Made by a program: the position numbers and the translations under genes. Below are positions 24,433-35,429 of a stretch of 64,000 nucleotides of DNA, in pieces. Position 1 is the first letter of the stretch; the number at the start of each line of letters is the position of its first letter. This DNA comes from Chrysogorgia sp. JL179-B06 (lineage: Eukaryota > Cnidaria > Anthozoa > Scleralcyonacea > Chrysogorgiidae): positions 811,001-875,000 of the forward strand of contig JAYKKM010000222.1 in NCBI GenBank assembly GCA_035772405.1, read 5' to 3'. Below the pieces are notes generated by a model. That model searched no databases. It worked only from the letters and a program-made list of their open reading frames with translations, and was not told where the DNA came from.

Positions 24433-24582
24433 CCAAGTTTGATATTTAATATAAAACAGGGTTCTTAAAATCGCGCTCGAACAGTCTTCACACACTCTTA
24501 GTTCGCATGCCTCTCACGTGACTTGAGTCACGTTTTTCTAAGTAAGCTTCAAACGTCACATCCGGGTCAACAATTCCCGACA
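24433..24582 (-). repeat. BEL/Pao long terminal repeat (5' LTR, minus orientation, truncated)
   Basis: It matches the last 155 bp of 17943-18155 with a 3-bp gap. Its outer end CCCGACA is intact and followed by AACT (24583-24586); its inner end is cut by the inversion breakpoint. Confidence 0.8.
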
Positions 24583-25290
24583 AACTGACCCAGAGAATTC
24601 ATGCCTGAAGGATAGCCTGAATAATGCAATCGATGTGGATCAGTCAGAACCGACTGGGGAAGAAATCAGGAAGGTAATGCTGAAATAAAAAAATGGAAAA
24701 TGTGAAGGCACAGATGGCGTTAAAATGGAACAACTGAAATACGGAGCTTCTAGTCCAAAACTCGTCAACCATATTACATCATTGATACTCTTAATCTGGG
24801 ACACTACTCGCAGTTCCAGCTATTTGGCTACAAAGTCGAATAAGCTGTATCTTCAAAGGTGGTATTCGCTCGGTCGCATCGAACTACCGAGGCATTAATG
24901 TGGTGGCTGTAATTTCGCGTCTACTGCCAATGATAATATTGAATCGAATATCAGAAGCGTACAACAGAACAATTAGACACAGTATGGATTTCGAAAAAAC
25001 AAAGGATGTGATAATGCCATATTCGTATTACGAAATATTATCAACACCTCGAAGGATACAATGTATATATGTTTTATCGATTTGACTGCCGCATATGATA
25101 AAATCCCACAAAAGCTATTGTTTCGGGTTTTAGATATTCGACTAGGCTGTGCTCACATAATCAATTTGATTAAAGCCATCTATACAGAAACAACTGCGAG
25201 AATAACCGGATTGAAGAGAACATTGCCAATTAATGCAGGATGCAGACAAGGTGGAATAGAGAACCCGGTTCTATTTAATATTATTTAATA
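24583..25290 (+). mobile_element. RTE-like LINE, 3' part (reverse transcriptase), continued
   Basis: From the AACT duplication the frame reads TDPENSCLKDSLNNAIDV, then CEGTDGVKMEQLKYG, then the RT palm block YICFIDLTAAYDKIPQKLLF and INAGCRQGGIENPVLFNI. It joins in frame to the 5' half ending PVEL at 17942 when the BEL/Pao element and one AACT are removed. Frame breaks occur near 24690 and 24890, and the FADD block is missing. Confidence 0.8.
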
Positions 25291-25340
25291 TTTACTTCGA
25301 CACAGTACAGTGTATGTAGGGTACTACACTTCGAATTGAA

Positions 25341-25910
25341 ACCTTTAATCTTTAATTAATCTTTAATCTTTAATTAAACTTCTTTATACACGGTGGCCTA
25401 TTCAGTAATAAAAACTGGTTTACAAAGGGCCGTGTTACTATAATACAAAATAAAAAATACAAAATTACTAACTATATCCTATTATAACTATATACTGTAC
25501 ATGCACAATTTACGCTATTTGAGTAAGGCCATTTGTCATACAGTTTTAAATTATTGCGTTTTTCATTCGCGATTTAAAAGATAAAACGGACAAATTTTGG
25601 AAATTATCAGTTATTTCACATGGTAGTTCGTTCCAAGCCTTTGCAGCTCTGTACGAGAAACTTCTTTTAAGGAAATTTGTCTTTAGTTTGAGCAGAGACA
25701 ATTTGGTATTATTACTTCGTGAATGATAATTATCATTTTCACATGTTGTAAATAACTCTGAAAGATAATTTGGTGACCTTCCGGTTAAAGCTTTAAAGGT
25801 CATTAGCGTTTCTCGTTTTTTTAGAGCCTCATCAATTGACGTCCATTCGAGATTTTCTAGTATTTCAGTGGAACGAACAGCATATGTCTCCCCAGTTATC
25901 ACGCGCGCCA
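25341..25910 (-). mobile_element. CR1/L2-type LINE, 3' fragment
   Basis: Minus frame 25911-25546 reads ARVITGETYAVRSTEILENL, LKRSFSYRAAKAWNELPCEI and a short end. The 3' flank is (AATTAAAG)n-like at 25341-25380. Same domain as 13557-14111, but a different subfamily. Confidence 0.8.
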
Positions 25911-27820
25911 AACAGATGTTGGGTGCTGATTATGGTATCGAATTTAAATACCAAATCCCTAATGAGACAACATCACGGAGCCAACGCTCAAACCATCCAT
26001 CCCACGGTGTATCACAACTATTTCGTGCTCTTTATGCAGAGGTTTTCGTTGCAGCGTGAATATGTCATAGCTTCTAATTGGTCAGGATAGGAATATTCCA
26101 GCTAGAAGAATGTTTGTGATTGGATAACTACTAGTGGTCTATCACCAATAGACCAATAGAAGCTCAGCCAATCAGAATGACGAATTTGTAATAGACCGCT
26201 GGTTGGTTGATACTAATTGTCGTTGGTGAATATCAATCGCTATCATCATCTATCGGCAATCAGCAATTCTGATTCGTTAATCAATCATTATCTATTTAAA
26301 GGTGCAGTCCAGTCCGTTCTATGCATGTGTGATTTTTCAAAAGCGCACGACCCCATATGTCAACAAACTTCAACGGAATAGATTTGCGACAGTTCGAAAG
26401 CGACTATTCGTCAAAGGTGGCGAAGGCACGAGTGGTATTTTGATTATCCACATTTATATTACGTACACCCTGTAATTAAGGATATAATTTATTTTTAAAC
26501 AAAAAGAATCCCAAGTAACAAAATGTATTATAATTTAAACATTACAGTATGTCAAGGTATTTTATTCTGTACTCTTTCCTGTCCAGCCCAGTCGAAATCA
26601 GACCTAATCACCTACAAGTTATTCTGTTTTCAACTTACTCTGGACTAGTTGTGTGATCGGGTTCTAAATAATTATTTAAATAAACGATAGTGGGACGGGT
26701 CTCCCATAGATATTTTGACTTTGATCCTGCTAACTTTTACAAAAGGCACAGTAAGTGCTGCAGATCTGTTAGCTCTATCATTACTTGTTTCCAGATGACC
26801 TATTGTTTAATTAATATGCTGTTGGTATTCTTGTTAATAAAAAAGTAACTTAAAAGTAAATAAACTATTGTTGGATGGGTGTCTCCCATGGATATTTTGA
26901 ATTCAATCCTTGCTAACTTTCACTCCATTCCTATATGTCATGTCACAATGTACAGTAGTTGAAAGATTGAGTGCAGCGACATTCTGAAAATTATAAATAC
27001 TCTGTGTTTTGGGTGTAAAATTATATTGTATAGCAATTAGTGATCCCTACTGCATTTACACCAAGTCTGCATTCCACAGGCCTCACTACATAGATACATG
27101 TGGCAGACAAATACAGTTGGTTAGAAATCATCTGGCAAAGTCTTGGTGGGTCGCTAACTTTACTGCTACAGTAAGTTAGATTGACTGCATGGGACTGATA
27201 TTTTTATAAGGATAAGCCAATAATCAGAAATTAATCAGTAGAAGCCGATAAACAGCAACTTTCAGGCTGATCAGTTATTGGCCAATCACATCAACATATA
27301 TTATTATATTGGCTGTCCGATAAATACTATTCAGGGTTTTATATGCTAAAGCTATATATATATAGTGATTCCACAAAGAAACTGTCAAATTTAATTAATT
27401 TGATAAGATAAGGTGCATCATGTTTTATGTTTAACACATGATATTTCTTGTTTGGTGAAACAGTTTTTGTTTACAACTTTTGTCAATGGTATTTCATTTT
27501 TCACATTTCAACTTAAATTCTATCTTGTTGATAACTGATGGTTAATGATCACATTATCTTTGCCAAACAATAAACAATGATATGTTTTGCTATTGTTTCA
27601 TGCAGCAAATCCAAGTGTTGGGAATTCCAGTTGACAAATATTGGTAACCACCAATAAATCGGCTGATCAAGGCGTAAATCTTATCAGAATTTATTGGATC
27701 GGTAAATTTGATTTTTCTTGATTGGCTCATCCCCTATTATTTTTTATATTAATTGTTGCGCCATTATGCTTTAGAAATATTTATATCATTTTTGTATCTA
27801 CTGCACTGTGTAGGCACTGT
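25911..27820. other. Intronic sequence without recognised genes
   Basis: The only structure I see is an imperfect direct repeat of about 75 bp (GGTCTCCCATAGATATTTTGA-like) at 26672-26760 and 26862-26935, plus a short palindromic cluster of CAATAGACC near 26130-26200. Confidence 0.5.
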
Positions 27821-27828
27821 GTAAGTAC

Positions 27829-28593
27829 AGGCCTGGCCGTTTGAGGCGCGCGATCCCCACGCGCCTCGATTCGTTGAAGTGCGCGTTTCTCAGCATGCCT
27901 CGTTTGTTGTGAGAGCACGAAATCGTGCACCTTAGTGATCTGATGAATGAAATTGGAGTAAGTCGGATTTCGATGGCAAGTTGTTCGAAAGACTCGTCGA
28001 AAGTTCAAGCAGTTGAGCAAGCTATGCAAAAGTTCTGTGGCAAGGATCTTGACATTCAAAAGACTTGACTATCCAAACCTTTATGTCTCTTGATCGAATT
28101 GATCACATGCGTTGCGTCAAAGGGAATGATAAAGCCTGGTCGGTGAACGAACGTAAGAAATTCTCAACCATGCACTAGAAATCTACATGGAAAAAGGCGC
28201 AAAGTTCAACTCGCTACCAACACCGTGGATGAAGAAAACCCATCTAAAAAGAGATGACTTGAGAAAGACGTCATAGACATTGACAACAAGAGTGTAGATA
28301 CGTCAAGCTCATCCGATTCCGAATTTGATTTTGAAGACAGCGATGTTGACATTGACATGGAATTAAGTTGAATTTGAAAAATATTTTTGTATGTAAATAT
28401 ACATACATATATAGTAACTACTGATTTTGTTTAATATTGTTTTTTTTCCAAATAGATTTTTACTCAGATTTGTCCATACATGTTAATCCAGTCTATAGGC
28501 GTAGTTTTTGACAGTTTTATAATCGCGCACCTGACGTTCCTGAGGCGCGCGATATCCCACGCGCCTGCAAAAATTCATATGGCCAGGTCTGAA
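27829..28593. mobile_element. Non-autonomous hAT element with 8-bp duplication
   Basis: The ends AGGCCTGGCCGTTTGAGGCG and the right end CATATGGCCAGGTCTGAA are inverted relatives. CGCGCGAT...CCCACGCGCCT blocks lie at both ends. GTAAGTAC flanks it at 27821-27828 and 28594-28601, the 8-bp size expected for hAT. The interior has frameshifted, unidentified coding-like sequence. Confidence 0.75.
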
Positions 28594-28857
28594 GTAAGTA
28601 CTATAAGTACTGTAAAGTAAGTCCAATCAAAACTTAGCAGAATGAAATGGGAAATCACGACTATTTCTGATCAATGAGAATCAAGGAATTTTCTGCACAG
28701 GTCTACACATATATCTCCTAGTAGATACTACAGGTATAGGTACATGCACGTTGAGCGTGCCTATTTTTATCCATGGCTAGGGGGCAAGAGCCCTGTAAAA
28801 AATGTTGACATATTTTGCCGAAAAATGTTCTCATTAAAAATACTGGTGATGCAAAAT

Positions 28858-29230
28858 GCTCCAAATATGTAGCCTGTGTACAGCCTGAATATACACCTGT
28901 AATACAGTCTGAAAACTCGCATGATAGCTTGTCGACCCCCCGCTGAGCTACTCAGATCTGAGTAGTAGATTTTGAGTGGTTTAATACTCATGATTCATAA
29001 TAAATTGTTTATTTGATTGGATTACTTGATCTTACAAGACTTCCCTGAGAACCAAATGTACAGGTAACTGGAATAAGTCAAGGGTTGTGACTTGAACAAT
29101 CAAAATCTACTACTCAGATCTGAGTGGCTCAGCGGGGGGTCGACAAGCTATCGTGCAAGTTTTCACAGACTGTATTACAGGTGTTAGGTGTATGTATATT
29201 CAGGCTGTACACAGGCTACAAATATGGTGT
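28858..29230. mobile_element. Fold-back element close to NLR exon 1
   Basis: Arms of about 120 bp: GATAGCTTGTCGACCCCCCG at 28920-28941 matches, inverted, CGGGGGGTCGACAAGCTATC at 29134-29153. GTAGCCTGTGTACAGCCTGA likewise matches the sequence at 29202-29221. The unique centre is about 29040. Confidence 0.8.
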
Positions 29231-29324
29231 CACTGACAGACTTATTTCTACAGTAAAATATATTAATATTTATTATGCAAAAATAATAACATTACTGTAC
29301 TTGGCAGTTGGCAGCGGTACTCAC

Positions 29325-29634
29325 CCTGATTGGCTTGATATTCATAAGGTCTGAGTAGCTCTACGGCATCGTCTCTTCCCATTTTTAACAAATGATCAAT
29401 CAGCAAAGAAACAGTATAATTACTATTCATCCACTCAAAAAGTAATTCCTCTGTGGGATTTTCTTTTCTTTTCCAGTTTCGTATACGTTGAACGGTATAC
29501 CCAAGTCGACCAGCTAGTGAACGCCAATCATGCATTGTATCAGGATTCAAAAGCATGGACAGTCTTTGAAAGATTTGATAAGGTAAAGAAGACACCAGAC
29601 GATTCTTCCTGCCTTCGCAAGACGCCGTAGCCAT
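29325..29634 (-). CDS. NLR gene exon 1: death domain (MyD88/IRAK-like)
   Basis: The ATG at 29634 has a good context (caacATGG). The 103-codon exon ends at CAATCAGG before gtgagt. Residues about 18-95 form a death domain: LPYQIFQRLSMLLNP, HDWRSLAGRLGYTVQRIRNW, then NPTEELLFEWMNSNYTVSLL and DHLLKMGRDDAVELL. The last two blocks resemble IRAK4 (SELLFDW) and MyD88 (LGRDD) death domains more than apoptotic-receptor ones. Death domains assemble helical signalling complexes. The exon ends in phase 1, and the next minus-strand open exon with a compatible acceptor is the NACHT exon at 13251. The gene could instead use an exon I cannot see. Confidence 0.75.
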
Positions 29635-30321
29635 GTTGAAGTTACTGTAGTTCCTTCAAACTTGCTGAATTTCTCTAGAAATTGATCCCAAATTCAGTCA
29701 GTTACATTGTTGAAAACGTTATATGGTCTTCGAAAATTAAAAACCGTTCAAAAATCTTACCAACAATCGTAAAATGCTGCAAACTTCGTTATTACTCGGG
29801 CCTCCCCCCCCTGGGGGGAGAGCACGAGTCTTAAAAAGGGCTCTGTTTATTATTTTTCTTTTGTCAATGTCGCGAAATGGCAATTATTGCATCATTGTTG
29901 ACTAAATTAGTAGACTAGTGAGCGAGACTATGAATGTGGGATTACTACACATGCGCAGTTAAGTGCCCCCCGCAGTCGTTTCTAGGGCTAATTATTGCAT
30001 CATCCCGATCAACCTCGTACCCAGGCTTTTCACCTTTGCGAAACTGAAAACATTGCATATATTCATGCGCCAAAACAGTATCTGATCTCCTTTCTTTGAT
30101 TGCTCTTCACTGAAAATCTTTGATGTGGCTGGCAAGTATCTTGATCTTATATACGCTCACAATCCAGATCGCTTTCGAAATGGGTTGGTCTACGATTTCG
30201 AGAAATATGAGACTCGACATATGAATGCTGTATGGAAATATGTCAACTGTTCTGAGGTAACAGTAATATTTTTATATAGCAAAGTGAAAAGGTGGTAAAC
30301 TGGCAAGTATTTAGTGACGAG

Positions 30322-30352
30322 ATACTGACGTTTCGAGCGGAGCCCTTCATGC
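30322..30352 (-). ncRNA. Hammerhead-like remnant
   Basis: On - it reads CATGA, AGGGCTCCGCTC, GAAAC, GTC and AG. Helix II (GGGC / GCTC), GAAAC and the GTC cleavage triplet match the hammerhead arrangement, but the CUGAUGA box has lost two bases. Confidence 0.35.
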
Positions 30353-31416
30353 TTTGTTGCCTGTATTGTTTATTGTTATGTTATACAAAATAAAATCGAT
30401 GCTACAGTTTATTGTTTCATATATTATATTCGAATTTTACCCTGTTTCACTTGATGTTTTTACCTGTAAGCTTAAATGGGGCTCCACAATGTTGTCATCA
30501 GTAAGTTTGTACCGATTATTATAAATCTCTGACACCCATACCAACTATCAAGATCATGAAGGAGTAAAGAGTTTGTTATTGTTTGCTGGTTATCAATTCA
30601 TCTATGATGAGTGGTGACTAATAATATGCAATGTTGCCATTGAATAACCTTGTTTCACTTGATATTTTACCTGTAAGCTTAAAATGGAGCTCCAAAATGT
30701 TCTGGGTTATCAGTAAGTTTGTATCGATTGTTCAAATTATTATATGCGAATGCTTACAAATGAACACACAGTATATAAATCTCTGACACCCATGGAAAGC
30801 GAGTTGGCTCGCTAACCGGGACAGTATACACAGTTAACTATGCAGTAATCTGTCTAATTTATATTACAATTAGCTAGCTGGCCGGCCCACTGGACTAGTC
30901 ACTAGTATGTATAAAGACTCTCAAATAATAAATATGCTAAAATTATGAATATGTTTACTGGCTCAAAATGTTATATAACTTCAAAGAAATAATGATTTTG
31001 AATTACATTTCTTTAAACTGTTTATAATAACTTGTGATACCTTGCTACTGCCAGCTAAATGGTTTGATTTCTGCTATGCCTTATACACTGAGAAAAAGAT
31101 TAACTGATTGAATGCTTGCTCAAACTGAACCTGTTTGCCAGACTGACCATATGAATTGTTATTACATGAGCACAGGCCAGCTTGCTTGCCAGGCTGACCC
31201 TGTTGGCTAGAACTGGATTAGGTCAGCAAACAGGATGGCTCATTTGGTTGGGCAGACTTCTCAGTAAGCGAGCTTGGATACTGAGCCAACTCACCTTCAT
31301 ATAATCAAAGCCGTTGGCCAACACTATGTTATGGGTTTGCAATGATGGAAAATTTAACCACCCCTGCACTGACAGGTGTATCAATATCATTACATGTAAC
31401 ATTGTACCTACAACTA

Positions 31417-31599
31417 TAGACCTTATTCAAAAATCGCCCCAGAATTAGTATTCTTTTATATGCATATAAATTGACCCTTATGAACTCGTTTTCATGTACG
31501 AAATTGAAAAGGATTCTTACTTTAAAACTAGGTCATAAGGGCCAATTTATATGCATATAAAAGAATACTAATTCGGCGGCCATTTTTGAATAAGGTCTA
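31417..31599. mobile_element. TAGACC-type fold-back MITE upstream of CutC
   Basis: TAGACCTTATTCAAAAATCG at the left and CATTTTTGAATAAGGTCTA at the right, flanked by TA. TATGCATATAAATTG and CAATTTATATGCATATA form the inner arms. Confidence 0.8.
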
Positions 31600-31783
31600 T
31601 AGATTTGTGTATATTGAATTCAAATCGCTGAATTTGCCTACAATGTCTTTCAACAAGCCACTAACTCAAGTAGCCCGAGTTAACGCCTAGCGGGCGTCTT
31701 GTTTAAATTCCTTCTGACTCGAGAGATCACGTGATATAGAAAATGGGAAGGGGAGGTGTGAGAGTGGGGAGAATGTTGGAAGG

Positions 31784-31835
31784 ATGGAAGTGTGTGTTGA
31801 TTCAGTTCAATCAGCAGTAAATGCAGAAAATGGAG
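31784..31835 (+). CDS. CUTC: CutC exon 1 (gene copy B, start codon)
   Basis: ATG with context aaggATGG opens MEVCVDSVQSAVNAENG and ends in phase 1 (GGA G|gtaaaa). MEVCVDS at the N-terminus is the diagnostic start of CutC proteins. With exons at 38003, 39234, 40446, 45986, 46994, 51134 and 57780 it gives a protein of about 245 residues, the usual core length. The gene is 26 kb long with 739 nt of coding sequence. Confidence 0.85.
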
Positions 31836-32164
31836 GTAAAAATGAAATATTAGCATTTATTTATATTTTTAGTCTAGCCCTAACCATAAATACAAAATAG
31901 GTCACTAAAATTATTTTTTATAATATCAGTCAATTATTTTTTAATAGTTTTTAATAAAATCTTCCTATATATAATATTTATTAATCTTGCTTCACAAATG
32001 TACTCTTAATTCATCATGAAGTCCTGAACTATATTACTATTATTGCTATATTAATTATCGGCTATATTACTAATTGCTATTTTTAATTCATTGTTGCTTT
32101 TCTTTATATAATTGTTGCTCAATAGCTGTGAGAAAATAATTGAATACTATATACATGTATATTA

Positions 32165-32212
32165 CAATAGCTCTGATGAAGGACTGATTCACCAGGTTGA
32201 AAGCTCAGCAAT
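32165..32212 (+). ncRNA. Hammerhead-ribozyme-like motif, best conserved core
   Basis: Helix I GCT (32170-32172) pairs with AGC (32207-32209). CTGATGA occupies 32173-32179. Helix II is GGACTG (32181-32186) / CAGGTT (32193-32198) with one mismatch. GAAA is at 32199-32202, followed by GCTC with the predicted cut after C 32206. All invariant core bases of a type I hammerhead are present. Helix III is only two pairs, as in Penelope-type hammerheads. Confidence 0.6.
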
Positions 32213-33171
32213 AAATTACTCATGTGCTGTTATGATATATTAATACCTGTATAATAATTATACTATGTAAACATTCAAGGATTTGTTACTTAGACAATTA
32301 TTATTAAGCAATAAATAATGCAGATTGTTTTTCCTGCACAAAACGTTATAATAAAACATTGGTTTATTCAGACAAATTGTTCTGTACTTTTGAACATTGT
32401 CCTTGATCTTCGTATGTGTTGGTACTATAGACAGTGAACTACTGTACTTGGTCTAATATGGATCCAGGAACACAAATATCAATTCATAATGTAGTTATTT
32501 GGGACTGCAGGAGGCAAAATGTTGTAGGGAGGGGGGGGGGGGGGGGGGGGGGTTGGCTGAGCATAACTTTTCCGAATAAATGACGAATGTAGCCATCGTT
32601 TAGCCTAGGCATTATTACACATGCACGTTTTTCATTAATATATAGCCATGCTAGAAACATGTAAATTAGTGGGTCTGGGGGCATGCTCCAATGAATTTTT
32701 GAGGACACTTTTCTTGTTTTTTCAGCCACAGCAGTGTGCGGGATTCGAAGTACATGTATTTGATTACCGTTACAAAATTTAGACCGTGTGGACAACAGCA
32801 GAAGAGAAGGAAGGAAAAGCAATTAGCCACAAAACCAAATTTATTAGATATATTTAAGTTGATACATTTAGACAATTATGCCCATGCAGGCCTGGCTTAT
32901 ATGCACTAACCATTGCTAGACGATGAACAACAATGAAATCCCAGATTTCCCTCAATAAGAATCCGTTATAATGTCATTAAGTTGTATTCCCGCGGCTTGT
33001 ACACCTGTGGAGATGTTATATGACATATAACATTAGATGTGCCTGGAAGGGGGGGGGGGGGGGAGAGAGTCCTAGGAAGACATTTAATATAATATATTAC
33101 CCAGTTTAAGATTTGACAGGTACTGGATCAGAGTGGGTTATATGGTTAGGAGCACTGAGAGGGTGGTATCA

Positions 33172-33268
33172 CTGGTATATACATTGTTGTATATACAGCT
33201 AGAGTATGGGTGTCATACCACTGGTATGACACCCAGACTCTAGCTGTATACAACAATGTATATACCAG
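33172..33268. other. Near-perfect 97-bp hairpin in CutC intron 1
   Basis: CTGGTATATACATTGTTGTA runs from the left edge, and TACAACAATGTATATACCAG closes the right edge. The stem of about 47 bp has one 2-bp bulge (TATATAC against TATAC) and one mismatch, with a 1-2-nt loop at 33220. It has no similarity to the other MITE families in the window. Confidence 0.85.
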
Positions 33269-34974
33269 CCTGCATGATTACCTTGTGCCCACAATTAATC
33301 ATCTTTGTCGCAGGACGCAGCTTTTCTCGCGATGACAGTGATCAACCAAATATGCATTGATCACTGACATGTGTACATGATTCACAGTTGGAAAATTGAA
33401 CTCCTCTTTCTTTCTATCCTTGTGTTATTTCTATGTGACTGCTGTAACATTGTATTGTAAGTAGTATTCTCCATGATATGCAAAAATATCAGAGGCGTAG
33501 GAATGGATTTAAGGTTGGGGGTTGAAGTCGACAAGCACGTAATCAATGTTGCCAAGTCATGTTTCGTATAAATCCCAATAATTAAGGTCTGAAAATATCC
33601 CAAGATTCCCTATTTTTTACCAAAACATCCCAAGGTTCACCAAAGGTTCACAGCTTCACTTCCTGACTAGTTCCCAGGTCTCTATTGTCGTTTGAGTACT
33701 CTGACAGCTCACGGTGGTTAGAGATTTGTGGATCCTGTTCTGTTTCTGAATCCTGAAAAAATAACTTTGATGAGGCATATGACGTAGTCTGCGTACATTG
33801 TTTACCGGTACACGGTGATCGTGCTAATAACTGTGAGACAAGAGCTCTCAGATAGAAAATCTATTTCTTTAATTAAACATAAGTACAAATTCACATGCCT
33901 TTTTAAAACCGAAACTGTTTGCTCTAGAAAAATCCCAAGAAAAATCGAATGCCTGAGAAAAAATCCAAAAAAAAATCCCAACTCCTTCGAAAAATCCCAA
34001 GATATTGTGAAAAAATCCCAAGGTTGGCAACACTGCACGTAATCAGTGATTGCGTTTTTAGGGGGGTCCTGGGGGTCCTCCCCCAGAAAATTTTGAAATC
34101 TAGAAGCTCGGAAAGACAATTTGCAGCAATTTGAGCAAACTTTTTCATCTAATTCTAGAGTGAGCATAGTTCAAATGAATCCAAGCTTACATGCTGCTTC
34201 TTACCATGTGACGCCATTTTTTGAACCAATATAACACTCGCGTGGCAAGGGTTTAGGGGTTGGCTAACACTTCAGGCATTTCAGGCTACACCCATTTGTA
34301 AAATCTGGTGTAGATGAAGTCCGTAGCTAGATTACCTTAAGTGGTTTCTCTCTTAGTCTCTATAGTCATACTAATTGGAAAAAAACAATAAATTTAACAA
34401 CACTTGTCCTGATTTGGGGGCCTAGCACCCCATTTAAAAATTTGGGGAGCCCCCCCCCCCCCCCTGCTTCCTATGCCGTGCAAAATTCCAAGGTTGGGTA
34501 TTAATGAGTTGGTTGACAGAAGTGACCTCATAGAGTTAACTTGTCTCTCATTACTTCCAGTTAAATAAACAAAGATAAATTATGAATTAATGCAACTGTC
34601 AGAGTCACCGTTTGACACTCATGGGAGTGACCACCACCTAACCTTTCCTAGCAATGGTCAATAATATCAATGGTTAACCAAGTATATAGTCCCCTCGCAA
34701 GCGAGATCGGCCGAGCAAAGTTGCTGGGATCCATTTCTCACTAATAGTTTATATTATATATATATATATTTATTTGAGCGGAGCATGGCAGGACCAACTC
34801 CTTATATATGAGGAAGTAAAAAGTCGTTTTGGGTGATCCGTTTGAATCGGACAATATTTTGGCAGAAACGTTAGCCGGTTAAATATCGATTGAGACGAAG
34901 CGCCAAGTACATAAACCGTTTTTACGAAGGGTATGGACGTTCTCGTAATATAATAGGTACGTGTGTCATGTATT

Positions 34975-35220
34975 TAGACTCGGTAATTCCAAATCTGTTA
35001 TCAGAATTGAAATCCAGTAAATATTGGCCGAGATAACGTTCAAAATCTGTCGATAGGACTACAAATACCCTGTACAAATACGCGGTCTGGGCACTGGGGA
35101 CCATGGATGGGGAAAGAAACTCTAGGAATGGGGTGGTGGGGGTAGTGGTAGAAATAACGAGCGAGGGGATTATTGTGTATACCTATTTCTAGTGGTAATG
35201 AGAATAAAGGAATTGAAATG
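34975..35220. repeat. Dispersed repeat of unknown type, copy 2
   Basis: It shares TTGGCCGAGATAACGTTCAA, ACTGGGGACCATGG and following G-rich sequence with 4970-5310. Confidence 0.55.
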
Positions 35221-35429
35221 ATCGGTGAAGGTGAACTCCGAGACAAGCAAAACAACTGCTCCCAACTACAACTGAAAGAAATGGTTGGAGACAAATAAGG
35301 AGAATTTGTTGATACTGGTGGTCCAGTTCTGACACAGAACATAGTTGACATCATGCTGAGATTCCGTAATCCCTGAATCACCTTGATTGGAGATATTGAA
35401 AAGACTGTTCTAATATAGTTCATGTGGCA

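Larger units (their letters stand above)
29635..31783. promoter_or_regulatory. Divergent intergenic region between the NLR and CutC genes
   Basis: The two start codons face away from each other 2.15 kb apart, so both promoters must lie here unless upstream non-coding exons exist. No TATA element stands out. It contains an imperfect direct duplication (CACTTGAT..TTTACCTGTAAGCTTAAA, TATAAATCTCTGACACCCAT) at 30442-30545 and 30648-30795, a decayed hammerhead-like motif, and a MITE ending 184 bp before the CutC ATG. Confidence 0.4.

Noticed and set aside
27781..28059. 92-residue minus frame as a gene
   Set aside because: It sits inside the non-autonomous hAT element and crosses its terminal repeat.
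33802..34167. 121-residue minus frame as a gene
   Set aside because: It is biased by AATCCCAA-type repeats, has no recognisable domain and overlaps open frames on the other strand.
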